DNA of 64,000 bases from Ascarosepion bandense (GCA_037127315.1 JBBBDQ010001616.1:909001-973000); one strand, 5' to 3'; positions 28,620 to 39,095 are shown, counted from the stretch's first letter. A program made the numbers and translations. Notes: a model not told the origin generated them from the letters alone.

Positions 28620-30027
28620 GTGTCTCCACTAAATCGATGAAAAAACAGCACAGCATGAAGAAAAAATGGTTCAAAACTGAATAAAAACGAACTTTTTCTA
28701 TCAAAATGTTTATGTTATTATTATGATTGAAAATCAAAGTACTTTTTAATTATTTTAAAAACCTTCTGATATTTTGGTAAAAATTTTGTATTTATTTTCG
28801 TTATAGGGTAGCCAAATCGTTCCGAGAGTTGATAAGTGAAAACGTAATATTACACAACTCATTTTTTACGGTGACAAACATTAATTCTAAAATTCTTGCA
28901 AAAGTCATATGACTGTCGAATTTTAATGAAACTTTCAGCACTAATTTACAAATAAATGAAATTATTTTTGAAATAGGTTATTTAAAAAAAATATTGGGAA
29001 TTTTTTTTTTACATCTGTTACCCCACTTCACGTAAATTTATGAAATTGTAAGAAAATAAATTCTGTAGGTAAAAGTGGCTTTATTAGTTAAACGCATGGC
29101 ACATTAGAGAATGTAAATCATGTATTAATTTTTAAGCCAGTTAGTCTCTTTTACCGAAAATTCACTCCGAATAGTAACATAAGAAATGCAATAAAAACAT
29201 TAGATACACTTTTACATGCTTTAATAAATAATGTAAATTTCAGACATTATAGTCTAAAGAAAATGATTTTTGATATTTAAAAAAAAAATGTTTTCATTTT
29301 TTTTTTTTAATTATAATAATTTATAAAGTTTCAAAAATATTTTTAAAATATTTCCAAGACTTGTAGAAGTTAGGTTGGTAGGTTATAAAGTGAAGTCCTT
29401 ATTTACTAAACAAACATTGAAAAGTTTAAGACATATTATCTAGTCATCGCATTTTTAAAATAATAAAAAAATTTTTGTGTGTATTTAACTTTTTTTATGC
29501 ATGGTAATTTCTATGTATACATTAAAAGGTCAGTGATTAGGGTTTCTTACCCTTACCGGAAAAGCATCTGATGAACTGTCAACACATTTCAAATACGGCG
29601 GACAGGTCAGAAAGTTCAACTCTGTGCTTAAGAAATAGTTTTATTCTAAATTTCTTGCTATAAATAAGTAATACTTGTGTAAATCAGATTAATTTAACAT
29701 TAAATTTGATAATTTTCCAAAAAAACAAAATGTGTCACAGATGTATATTTTATTTTGCAAGCTTTTTAAAACCAAAGATTAATTTTTGCTTACAAATTTG
29801 TCGATCGCTCAAAAGTAGCCGAAAAATTGAATATTAAAAAAAGATCTCAAAATGTTAAATTCCAAACAATATAATTTTTGTTTGAATTACACCAGAGTAT
29901 TTTGCTTACTGGAAATAGTAAATTTAATCATTTAGCTTTCAATTATAGCTAAAAGAAAGTTTTAAAAAGATTATCTAATTTTAAAAATTGATTTTAAAAG
30001 TTAGGTCTGGAAAATATGTAGAGATAC
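28618..30027 (+). repeat. Unclassified AT-rich interspersed repeat, copy A (about 1.4 kb)
   Basis: Collinear with 44606-46600. Shared landmarks in order: CACTAAATCG; GGTGACAAACA; ATTCTTGCAAAA; GAAACTTTCAG; TTTTTACATCTG; AGTTAAACG; ACATTATAGTCT; GTCAACACAT; AATACTTGTGTAAATC; AACATTAAATTTG; CTTACTGGAAATAGTAAAT; CATTTAGCTTTCAATTA. There is no coding frame of note and no terminal repeat that I can see. It ends in a TA/TG microsatellite. Could be a degenerate transposon or a diverged segmental duplicate. Confidence 0.7.
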
Positions 30028-30134
<107 letters not shown>

Positions 30135-30234
30135 ATAAGATTATTAACCAATTGTCATAAAGTTTTCAAGCTATAGTTATATTATTGTGACGTTTGTGTT
30201 AATTGTTTTTATTACAAATATTAACCCTCTAGGG

Positions 30235-30446
30235 CCATTCGTATCATATTTGATACAGTATGAAAACAAGCCTTGAAAGAAATATTTTCCTGAAAAATTT
30301 TTTAAGAGAAATATTTTATAAATTTCAAATGAAAGCAGTACTGACTGCTCAGTCAATGAATACCAAATGTTTCCTTATAGGGAAATACCAAATGTTTCCC
30401 TATAGGGAAATACTGTATCAAATATGATACGAATGGCCCTAGAGGG
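30235..30446. mobile_element. piggyBac-type MITE with TTAA target
   Basis: Flanked by TTAA on both sides (30231-30234 and 30447-30450). Ends CCCTCTAGGGCCATTCGTAT and its exact inverse ATACGAATGGCCCTAGAGGG. The inverted repeat continues inward to about 38 bp (ATCATATTTGATACAGTAT). TTAA duplication with CCC-starting ends is characteristic of the piggyBac superfamily. 212 bp, no coding. A short internal duplication AAATGTTTCC.TATAGGGAAA lies near the right arm. Confidence 0.85.
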
Positions 30447-30450
30447 TTAA

Positions 30451-31890
30451 GAAAGAAAACACACGGAGAAATTTCTGGAGTCATTCTTTTGTGTAATATT
30501 ATCTAAGTCCAGCCAAAATAATTACAGACAAAAAAAGATGATTTATATGAGCAAGGTATGTCATAAAATCGCTGAAAATCTTTGCCTCAAATAAATTAAC
30601 TTGTTCACCCCATTCCAATGTTTTATCTTTCTAAATCTTCTCCGAATAATACACATTCGTTTATTGGCCTCGAAAGTCAACGACCCGAGACCTTCATTCA
30701 AAGTGGTGAGTTTGGTTAAATAGTTATTTTTGAGGGTTTGAATGCGTGGTGACGGCGGGACATATACTGGCAACTCCTAGCGTGACGACAGACACATTGT
30801 GACTGTTATGACATGTAATAGACAAACCGTGTTTCGTTCTAGGCGCCCTCAGCCGATCAACTCGTAAACAAATTAACAGATATGTTAAAACCGGATTTTT
30901 CGAAAGAAAAATGGGCAAACAAGGATAAACCTGCCCGCAGTAAGACGAAGTGTCAAAAAGACGATACATTTTCTATTGTAGAGACGGTCGGCTATGTCTG
31001 GTACAAGGCCACTTCACTAACATAGCCGACATTCCCCGCATTTAAAGCTATCAGAAGGTTGAAAGAATAAAAGTGTTTCTTTTGTAAAATATGTAGAATT
31101 TTATAAACAGAATAACGTCTATTTTTAGGAAGTGAAATTATTAACCATGTAAATGTTCAAAGAGAAAGTGTAGTACAGAGTTAAAGGAATCAAGAGTACA
31201 TAGTTGTGGCGAAATGTGTGCTGCAGAAATAGATTAACAAGGTAGTAGTAAAGTCTGTATTCCTTTCTTTCTTTTTGCGGACGGCGAGAAAGTGAAAAGG
31301 AAGGTAAAGCAATAAAGAGCAATTGTGCTTATCGACATTAAGTTTTAGGAGTCAGTTGAAGTGTCTTACTGCTGTTGCTGTCTTCTTCTCCTTCTTCTTC
31401 TTAGTTGATGGCGAGAATGGTAAGGACAAAGAAGACGAGATAAAGGAAAATAGTAATGACAAAAAAAAACAAAACAAATGTATCTCGACGAGACATGTCA
31501 GGTTCAGCGACTTGAAATTTCTACCTTACATTTTGTCGGTGTTTTATGTGATCTCTGCTCCTCTCAGACTGACTTGATCAAGAAACGTGGATAAGTAGTC
31601 AAATCAAGTTACGTAATCGGCTCTAACCGCAAACCCATTTTTAAGTGTTAAGAAAATTGACAGGGATCATAGTTTCGTTTGTTATTTTCCTGTCCAATCA
31701 GAAACCCGAATCCTAATTTTCACACCAGCTTATGAAATTTGCAGTGGTTTGGGTTTTTTAAATTTTTTTCTGTCATTTTTGTCCGATTTTACGCATGTAT
31801 AATTCTAATTTTGTGTTTCAGTCCTTTGTTGGAATGATATACGGTTTATCCCCTATACCATAACACCGTTATTTTAACATACAAAAAGAT
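30451..31890. other. No recognised element; possible single-copy DNA
   Basis: 30540-31030 and 31250-31600 are less AT-rich than the surroundings. 30987-30997 and 31020-31030 form an 11-bp perfect inverted repeat (GTCGGCTATGT/ACATAGCCGAC). A frame at 31340-31577 begins with a hydrophobic stretch but has no credible start and could equally be a pyrimidine tract with a splice acceptor (TTCTTCTTCTTAG at about 31390-31403). No gene is called. Confidence 0.35.
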
Positions 31891-31894
31891 TCAT

Positions 31895-32475
31895 CTAATT
31901 AAGCACCATACATGATACAAGAGACATGACTGACTGAGCAGAAAATTATCCCACGGTAGATTGCCATTGCTTCCTGCGGTAGAATGGTTACCGACCAAGG
32001 CTATAAAAAATCCAATCTGTCTTATTATTTGACTCATAGCTAGAGAGACAAGAGACGTATTACATTATGAGGTAGTAATTAATGGGGAATCAGTTTATTA
32101 CTTCACAATACAAAACCGATCACCCACTTTATGCCCAGTAGAAGCTTTAATTATTTCCAACTATTATGTTCAGTTAGTCAGTTAAGTGCCATACGTGATA
32201 CACACTTGGGTGATCATGTCTCGAAAGAGACATGACTGACTGAGCAGAAGATTATCCCGCAGTAGGTTGTCATTGCTTTCTGCGGTAGATTTGTTGCCAG
32301 CCAAGGCTATAAAACCCAATCTGTTTCATTATTTAACCCATAACTGGAGGGAAGAGATGGATTAATACCTTTCCCAAGAGTAATTGTGTGTAAGTGAATG
32401 CAAGGAATTCAACTGGAATTCGAACTCAGCACCCCCAATTTGTCGTTCCGAGTCGATATCCACTGCACCACAAGG
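31895..32475 (-). mobile_element. SINE family 1 multimer, minus strand
   Basis: 31895-32045 is a headless SINE body plus tail in reverse (the tail has lost the hairpin's left arm). 32046-32170 is the linker with GGGGAATCAGTTTATTACTT and ACCGATCACCCACTTTATG, and 32173-32475 is a full-length reverse SINE with head ATATCCACTGCACCACAA. Same unit order as at 1481, 43993 and 63269. Confidence 0.85.
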
Positions 32476-32525
32476 CTCATAAATTTCTTTGTTACTGAGA
32501 ATTAACAACAAAAATAGGAAATAAT

Positions 32526-32672
32526 GATAACGAAAATAACCTGATAATTCTGGATAAATCTTGTAAGCTGTAGGGAGTTCTGTTAAGTATGACACAAGGC
32601 CGACTCAAAAAACACTAACCATCACCCTATAGCTACAAGATTTATCCATAATTATCAGGTTATTTTCGTTAT
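32526..32672. mobile_element. Fold-back element, about 50-bp arms
   Basis: GATAACGAAAATAACCTGAT through CTGTAGGG (32526-32578) is inverted at 32622-32672 (CCCTATAGCTACAAG... to TTTTCGTTATC), with few mismatches and a loop of about 45 bp. No coding. Adjacent to a SINE head. Confidence 0.7.
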
Positions 32673-32899
32673 CATCATCAGAAGGTTATCAGCAGAAGTT
32701 TGGTTGTAGATTGGAATGTGTGAATTAGTACACATTTTCTTGGAAAAATAAAAATTTATTAAAAGAATAGAATAACAAGAATTGGTAGAAATTAATGTTC
32801 GATTTGAAAGTTTAGGGTATAAAGAGTTGAAGAATGGTCGCAGTCGTAATTTGCTGGAAAGAGTTTATGCGTACGTTCACTAACGACCATCATTATTAG

Positions 32900-33064
32900 G
32901 CCACCCTAGTTTTTTTTAAAAAGAAATGATGTATTTCATACTAATTTTTGGTATTTATTGCCAAGTAGATAATTCTAAATGAAAATAGAATGGTTCTTTT
33001 GTTATTATTACTTTGCAAAATTTTACAAGGCAAATAGCGACAATTTACCCATCGCACCCTGTGG

Positions 33065-33065
<1 letters not shown>
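32900..33065 (-). mobile_element. Tc1-type MITE end, half element
   Basis: Contains the arm ATGTATTTCATACT, TTTATTGCCAAGTAGATAAT, GAAAATAGAATGGTTCTTTT then GCGACAATTTACCCATCGCA. The same order, reversed, occurs at 33958-34142 and 34190-34375. The outer terminal CTACCGGCCATAATT is lost here (GGCCACCCTAG). Confidence 0.65.

Positions 33066-33067
<2 letters not shown>

Positions 33068-33121
<54 letters not shown>
33068..33121. repeat. (TA)n microsatellite
   Basis: About 27 TA units between two MITE ends. Confidence 0.97.
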
Positions 33122-33125
<4 letters not shown>

Positions 33126-33488
33126 TACCGGCCATAATTTCAGGCAACCCTTGTTTAAAAAAATATGTATTTTATACTATTTTTACTATTTATTGCCAAG
33201 TGGATAATGAAAATAGAATGTTTCTTTCGTTTTCGGTAACATGTGCATCAAATGAACTCTTCTGGTGTCCAATTTTGTGCTCTCTTCCCCATGCTAGTCT
33301 CTTCCTATTGGCTGGCCAAAGCAAAAACTTCCTGGCTGCTTTATAAAATTCTGCAAAGTAATAATAACAAAAGAACCATTCTATTTTCATTTTGAATTAT
33401 CCACTTGGCAATAAATAGTAAAAAATAGTATGAAATACATGATTTTTTTAAAAACCAGGGTTGCCTAATAATTATGGCCGGTAGTGTA
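33122..33488. mobile_element. Tc1-type MITE, complete, about 365 bp
   Basis: Starts ACACTACCGGCCATAATTTC and ends ATTATGGCCGGTAGTGT, with long inverted arms (GCAACCCTTGTTTAAA; TATTTATTGCCAAGTGGATA; GAAAATAGAATG) of about 100 bp. It is flanked by TA on both sides. The centre (33240-33350) contains unrelated sequence. No transposase. Non-autonomous Tc1/mariner-type element. Confidence 0.85.
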
Positions 33489-33494
33489 TATAAA

Positions 33495-33775
33495 CAAATA
33501 TATATTTATATCTAGCGGCCTGATTATTTACGATAAATTTTTATTACGTAAATGTGTGCTACCCAGCAAGATCCGAACCTGCGACTCCTATTACATAGGG
33601 GAAGCATACCATTTGATCTGGTACCGTCTTGACCACACAACCATGAATAGCCTCTTGATCTAACGAGGTTTTTATCATGCTTATATAACACAATTTTCGA
33701 TTCACCGTAAACAAACATATCTGCTCTGAAATGTATCGTAATGTCAACAAATGTAAACATGTTACGGAAATTAAC
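33495..33775 (-). mobile_element. tRNA-like SINE, second minor family
   Basis: On the minus strand: GGTTGTGTGGTCAAGACGGT, ...AATAGGAGTCGCAGGTTCGG, ATCTTGCTGGGTAGCACACA. A T-arm-like stem GCAGG-TTCGGAT-CTTGC and a B-box-like GGTTCGGATC are visible, followed by a tail (ATTTACGTAATAAAAATTTA). A truncated copy of the 3' part is at 33885-33970, which supports it being mobile. Confidence 0.5.
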
Positions 33776-33884
33776 GAATTTTAACGAAACTTGGTTATAA
33801 GCAACTGATAATTTGTAATGAATTATTTTTTAACATTATTTTTACCGATACTCGTATTTAAGTAGATATTCTGTTTTTAATTAA

Positions 33885-33970
33885 ACAGTATTTTTATATT
33901 TATATCTACCGGCCTGATTATTTCACGATAAATTTTTATGACGAAAATGTGTGCTATCCAGCAGGATACT
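33885..33970 (-). mobile_element. Truncated copy of the tRNA-like repeat at 33495
   Basis: GGCCTGATTATTTCACGAT, AAATTTTTATGACGAAAATG and TGTGCTATCCAGCAGGAT repeat the tail and last T-arm strand of the 33495 element, then stop at a MITE end. Confidence 0.55.
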
Positions 33971-33974
33971 TAAT

Positions 33975-34139
33975 GTGATGGGTAAATTGTCGCTATTTGC
34001 CTTGTAAAATTTTGCAAAGTAAGAATAACAAAAGAACCATTCTATTTTCATTTAAAATTATCCACTTGGCAATAAATAGTAAAAATAGTATAAAATACAT
34101 ATTTTTTTAAACCAGGGTTGCCTGATAGTATGGCCGGTA

Positions 34140-34142
<3 letters not shown>
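33975..34142 (+). mobile_element. Tc1-type MITE end, half element
   Basis: Order GATGGGTAAATTGTCGCTAT, AACAAAAGAACCATTCTATT, CACTTGGCAATAAATAGTAA, CCAGGGTTGCCTGATAGTAT, GGCCGGTAGTGTATA. Same module as 34195-34375. Confidence 0.7.

Positions 34143-34188
<46 letters not shown>
34143..34188. repeat. (TA)n microsatellite
   Basis: TA run between two half-MITEs in the same orientation. Confidence 0.95.
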
Positions 34189-34190
<2 letters not shown>

Positions 34191-34191
34191 C

Positions 34192-34373
34192 TACAGGGTG
34201 CGACGGGTAAATTGTCGCTATTTACCTTGTAAAATTTTGCAAAGTAATAATAACAAAAGAACCATTCTATTTTCATTTAAAATCATCCACTTGGCAATAA
34301 ATAGTAAAAATAGTATAAAATACATGATTTTTTTAAAGCCAGGGTTACCTAATAATTATGGCCGGTAGTGTAC
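34192..34373 (+). mobile_element. Tc1-type MITE end, half element
   Basis: Starts ACAGGGTGCGACGGGTAAAT and ends ATTATGGCCGGTAGTGTACA. With 33975-34142 it forms a direct tandem of half-elements joined by TA repeats. Confidence 0.7.
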
Positions 34374-34375
34374 AT

Positions 34376-35844
34376 ATGTATGAGCGTTTGTTTGATAGGA
34401 ATGTCTTCGGATGGAGAAGAGTAAAAGGAATCTGCACACGTGAAAGAAGGAGAAAGAGAACAAGGTACGACGTGACCTTATGTCCGCATCGTGGTTGAAG
34501 TTTCTCCCTTTACATTTTAGTGTGCCGTCTCGTCTTGCTGCTTCCATCTGGATCGCTAAGTCCCTTTAGTCTTGCAAATCACTTCTATTGGTCAGAAAAT
34601 CAATTTAACATCTACTTGCGAAATCCGGTTTCGACTTTTTCTTGAAGCACATCGTCAATTTATTTCTATTTGGGAAAAACCAGGATTTCCCACGTCATTG
34701 TGAAATTCTGTAAAAGTGAAGAAGTTGATTTTAATTCTTAATTTCCTATCTGTTACACTTTTACCGTTGAAATAGTTATACGTAACCGTCACTTCTGTCG
34801 AACAGTTTCTTTTCTTGAAACTCCCGCCTGGGGAGATCCCTTCGGTTTACATCTTTCCTGATAATTACAATCTCCAAATAATTAAATGCAACATCTATTG
34901 CCGTCATCTATTGTCTTGAATCCTGTTCATCTTTATCCTTTCGTCAATACTCCATGTACTAAGACTTTTTCTCACTATAGCTTCTTACGCCATAGTAGCT
35001 TTCTCGCCTTTCTTGGGGTGAAATTATTGATTAAAGAAAAAAAGATTCATTTAATGCTGAAATTTAATTTTCTCGGATCATCAGCAATTTCATTTAAAAA
35101 ATTTATTGCTGATAATATTTTTTTAATCAATTCCTGCTAATTTATTTTACGCTGAGCCTAACTTGCAATGATAGGACTGATCAACAGGAATCTGTTTCTG
35201 TCTCACATGCTATAAATGAAACAATTAATAGGAGTTGATAGGTTCACCTATTGCCTGGTTCAAACTTCTTTCCCATCTATTAAAAAGGAGTAGAAGTTTA
35301 TCACTTTTTTTTTTCCTTTTTAAGATTCGGTTTCTACTTCCTTCTACGTCTATATTTCCCGCATCTCCACCTAAACACTGAAATTCAATTTATGATTTTT
35401 TTTCTTCCAGTTTACACATCTTCCCAGTATTTTGATCAAAGACAAAAGTTTTTAAAAAGGGGTTCGGATCTGTTTGAGTTTGAGTTTTGTTTAACGGCAT
35501 ATCAACACCTCTGTGGGGCATTTAATGCCAAAAAAGTGGAGTTTTAAGGTATTTTTTAATGTTCGGTTATAGTGAGAAGATGGATTGAGCCAGATTTATT
35601 GAAAGTTTTTGTTTTTATTCTTTTTTATTTTAGAAAACTGAAAATATTTTCTAGTTTTGTATTCAAAAATATTTTGCTGACAATTTTTTTCTTTCAAAAA
35701 TGTGTTATGGTAATATTTTCTTCTTAAAAACTGTATTGTTCGTAATATTTTTTCTTCAAAAATGTATATTTTTTATAAAAATATATTTTTATGTATATAC
35801 ATTTCTATAAAGGTGTAATTTTAGTGTTTTGACCCCAATTTGGG
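34376..35844. other. No recognisable feature
   Basis: AT-rich with T-runs (35300-35840). No repeat family or credible exon seen. Confidence 0.4.
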
Positions 35845-36248
35845 TCGTTAACTATTTTCCCATATAAGGGACCCTAACAGGTGCTACCAATCTGAGTCCG
35901 AGTGGACATGACAACAACAGCAATTAAGAGGTGGTTTCATGCTTCTCAAAACCTCCCAATCAGAGGCCCTGCTACCACTCCGGGTCAGGGTGGACATGAG
36001 AACAACAGCAATTAAGAGGTGGTTCTATGCTCCTCACAACCTCCCAATGAGAGACCTTGCTACCACTTCGGGTCAGGGTGGACCTGGGAACAACAGCAAT
36101 TACGAGGTGGTTTCATGCTCCTCACAACCTCCCAATCAGAGGCCTTGCTACCACTCCGGGTCAGGGTGGACCTGAGAACAACAGCAATTAAGAGGTGGTT
36201 CCATGCTTCTCACAACCCCCCCGCCCAATCAGAGGCCTTGCTGCCGGA
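35845..36248. repeat. 88-bp minisatellite, about 4.5 units
   Basis: The word CAATTA (or CAATTACGAGG) recurs at 35921, 36009, 36097 and 36185, exactly 88 bp apart. The unit contains TACCACTCCGGGTCAGGGTG, GAACAACAGCAATTAAGAGG and CCTCCCAATCAGAGGCC. Frames through it are repeat artefacts. A lone diverged unit occurs at 37240-37335 beyond a Helitron. Confidence 0.95.
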
Positions 36249-36443
36249 TGCAGTTTAACTTCATGCAAAGTTCTAGGTTCGGATATGATTTAAAAAAAAC
36301 ACCAAAATGAAGCCTGAGATTTTATTTGGTTTACAATTAAAGATCTCAAAAATTTATGAAGAGCTAAATAAGAAGAGATACATTTTTTTACCCATAGGGA
36401 AAGTAAGTTGCATCTCGTTCACTAGTATTTTTAGTATAAAATA

Positions 36444-36824
36444 CTAGCAGTATAGCCCAGCGTTGCTCTGGTGTAATGAAAGCCTTAAAACTAATCCATG
36501 GTCCTGGAGCTCAGACTCTTTGGACGTTGGCACGAAAGACTAAAAAGCAATAGTTGTTTCCAGTTAAAGCGAAAACGTAGGCCGAAAGAAAAATGAATGG
36601 ATGTAAGTCAAATTTTGATTTCCTGGTATCGATATCAAATATGTTTTTTCGTCGTAAACTGAATTTTGAAGGCTAAATAACTCCTCTGTGTTAATGGTAT
36701 CATGGCTGAGACTAAGAACTACAATTATACCTACTTAGAGCCAAACTCTAAACAAAAACGAAAATAAAAGACTGAAAAAATACTGACATACAGGCAGGTA
36801 AACAGATACACACAAACATCATGC

Positions 36825-36870
<46 letters not shown>

Positions 36871-37169
36871 ATTTTCTGCACTATTGTCAGAACTACAACC
36901 TTGAAACTTCTGAAAATCGTTTCTTATGACTTTGTCTATGAGTGTATCAAATTTCATTAAAATCAGACCACTCCTTCTATAACCCGATTTTTTAGATTAT
37001 CGATTTTCGATATTTATCAGGGATATCTCAACAAAAAAACCTAGCTAAGAACCCTCGCAGACACTTATAGAAGATCTGTGTAAATTTTCAAGAAAATCGG
37101 TTCAGCCGTTTCGGAGTCTATAAGTAACGGACGCACACACACAAAGTTCCATTTATAAATATGTTTAGA
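36444..37169 (-). mobile_element. Helitron family A (copy 6)
   Basis: Minus-strand element with CTAG end (host T), hairpin GAGCAACGCTGGGC (one change), body, central TA tract (36831-36864) and 5' start at TCTAAACATATTTATAAATG (37169 downward). The TG tract is reduced to a few repeats. A short (GATTA)n follows at 37166-37185. Confidence 0.85.
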
Positions 37170-37239
37170 TTAGATTAGATTAGATATCTTTAAACTTTCA
37201 TAATGTTTTGACTTCTGTTTTCACTTTCAGTTTGCCTGC

Positions 37240-37335
37240 TGGGGCCCTAACATGTTCTATAACCCCTGGTCAGAGTGAACCTGGAAACAACAGCATTAAA
37301 GAATCGATTTCACTCTCCTCAAAACCTTCCGATCA
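37240..37335. repeat. Diverged single unit of the 88-bp minisatellite
   Basis: CCCCTGGTCAGAGTGAACCT, GGAAACAACAGCATTAAAGA and CTCCTCAAAACCTTCCGATC follow the order of the 36000 units. Suggests the array once extended here or that an RTE-linked segment was exchanged. Confidence 0.6.
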
Positions 37336-38400
37336 GATGCTTGTGAGCGTTGTTTATATTTGCCAAAACGAATTGATGGAGATGCTCGGCAGCCTTGACA
37401 TATTTGGGAAAAACTTAAGAGTAATCAAGAATCATTACTGGCAGCAAACCGCTTGTATACGGAATGAATTCAGCAGATATACAAAGATAGAAAGGGGCGT
37501 AAGACAAGGATGTCTCTTTTCACCGGATCAGTTCAACTTCTACAGTGAGAATATTTTGAGGACCCTAGAAGTTATGCCTGGTTTTGCCACAATTTAAACC
37601 ACCTAAGGTATGCAGATGATACAGTGTTGAGAGCAGACACAGAAAGAAAACTACAAGACCTCCTACAGAAGGTAGCTGAAGAGAGTGATAAGAAAGGACT
37701 ACAAATAAACTGCAAGAAAACCAAATGCATGGTCATCAGTAAAAAGAGCAGCCTGATATGCCAAATACAGGTCGGGGATACTAAAATCAAGCCGGTACAA
37801 AAATTTAAATACCTGGGAAGTGTTATAACAGAAGACAGAAAGTGCGACACAGAGATCCGAAGGCGAATTGGCATGGCGAATGAATGCATTCCAGAAGTCG
37901 AGTAAAGTATTAAGAAACAGGACAATTTCGCTAGAAACAAGGAAGAGAGTACTGGAATGCTATGTGTTGTCATTTCTTCATTATGCCAGTGAATGCTGGA
38001 CAATATCATCAAAGGAAAAACTTGATGTAACTGAAATGTGGTTCTACAGAAGGATGCTGCGAATATCATGGATCGAGCATGTGAGCAATGATGAGATCCT
38101 AGAAATGATGGAAACAAAAAGGAAATTAATACTGAGTATCAGGAAGAGACAGCTGAAGTTCCTGGGACATGCACTGAGGAAGGAGGGCTTGGAGAACCTG
38201 ATACTAACAGGCCAGATAGACGGGGAAAGAGACAGGGGGAAAGAAGCGGATAATATATTTGAAGGACCTAATCAGGTGGACGATGGAACAAGGGTTGCAC
38301 TGTGTAGCACGAGAAGATGTGCTAAGAGCCACCAGGGATAGGGAGACGTGGATAGCCATAATCGCCTACGACCTGAAGGACCAGGACACATAGAAGAAGA
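37335..38400 (+). pseudogene. RTE-type LINE, longest copy, RT domain with frameshifts
   Basis: 37340-37590 gives VVYICQNELMEMLGSLDIFG then ERGVRQGCLFSPDQFNFYSE (the GVRQGC..SP..FN motif). After a frameshift, 37605-37620 encodes RYADDT, the catalytic aspartates. 37640-37900 gives KGLQINCKKTKCMVISKKSS and VQKFKYLGSVITEDRKCDTE. A second shift leads to 37868-38330 with TRKRVLECYVLSFLHYASEC and RKRQLKFLGHALRKEGLENL. It ends at the RTE 3' signature GAAGAAGAA (38390). N-terminal endonuclease absent. At least two frameshifts. Confidence 0.88.
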
Positions 38401-38404
38401 ATTT

Positions 38405-38530
38405 GGAATAAAGCTCATTTTATCTTTTTGCCTTGATAAAGTTCATCTGAGGACGAAAAGCGTAGGCGAGTTAAATACAGTTTTCCTCTTGTCTTCTATT
38501 TTATTTAAACCATCCTGTCCTTAATCTCAG
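38405..38530 (+). repeat. Penelope-terminal-like relic
   Basis: GCCTTGATAAAGTTCATCTG then AGGACGAAAAGCGTAGG has the spacing of a Penelope-type hammerhead (CTGANGA...GAAA) but with core changes. No associated coding sequence. Confidence 0.3.
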
Positions 38531-38539
38531 ATCATAACT

Positions 38540-38541
38540 GA

Positions 38542-38580
<39 letters not shown>
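38540..38580. repeat. (TA)n microsatellite
   Basis: TA run at the left border of the retrozyme-like dimer. Confidence 0.95.
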
Positions 38581-38582
<2 letters not shown>

Positions 38583-38745
38583 CTGATTGAGCACTCTGGA
38601 AGAATGGTAGACTTTTGGGCGTGTATAATGATAATATACATGCTAAAAAGTTTGCCTTCTTCTACCGAGCGCCCATAGCCTAAGGGTAGAAGCGCCGACT
38701 ATCGCCAATTCGGTCTGGTTTCAATCATGGGCAATCAGAGTCTAA

Positions 38746-38789
38746 CCGTACTAATGAGCTGTGATACAGCGAAACAGATCTGTCTGCGG
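38746..38789 (+). ncRNA. Hammerhead ribozyme relic, G5 mutated
   Basis: Stem I CCGTA pairs with TGCGG (five pairs). The core reads CTAATGA, so invariant G5 is A. Stem II GCTGTGATACAGC is perfect; GAAAC, ACAGATCTGT and GTC are intact. The G5A change is expected to abolish cleavage. Confidence 0.85.
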
Positions 38790-39051
38790 ATGACTATAGT
38801 ATTTACGCCCTCAGACCCTGATTGAGCACTCTGGAAAAATGGGGGACTTTAAAAACAGTAGCTACTTCGGCATATACGCATCGCTCATTCAATAATGAAT
38901 TAGAACACTCTGGCTATTGGGCGTGTATAATGATATATGCGCTAAAAAGTCTGCCTTCTTCTACCAAACGCTCGTAGCCCAGAGGTAGAATCGCCAACTG
39001 ACGCCAATTCGGTCTGGTTTCAATCCTGGGTTAAAAGCAATCGGAGTCTAA

Positions 39052-39095
39052 CCGTACTGATAGGCTGTGATACAGCGAAACAGATTTGTCTGCGG
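39052..39095 (+). ncRNA. Hammerhead ribozyme relic, G8/A9 mutated
   Basis: Stem I CCGTA/TGCGG and stem II GCTGTGATACAGC are perfect. The core reads CTGATAG instead of CTGATGA, so invariant G8 and A9 are exchanged. Stem III strand is ACAGATTTGT and the triplet GTC is present. Expected inactive. Confidence 0.85.

Noticed and set aside
30987..31030. 11-bp perfect inverted repeat GTCGGCTATGT/ACATAGCCGAC
   Set aside because: Short, single and without flanking structure or target duplication; could be chance or a small regulatory hairpin, no support either way.
31323..31577. 84-codon frame with a hydrophobic start and charged middle
   Set aside because: It begins at a TTG, has no early ATG, and the hydrophobic part reads equally well as a pyrimidine tract before a splice acceptor.
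35939..36258. Repeated frames with TTAIKRWF-like units
   Set aside because: Products of the 88-bp minisatellite; the frame shifts from unit to unit because 88 is not a multiple of three.
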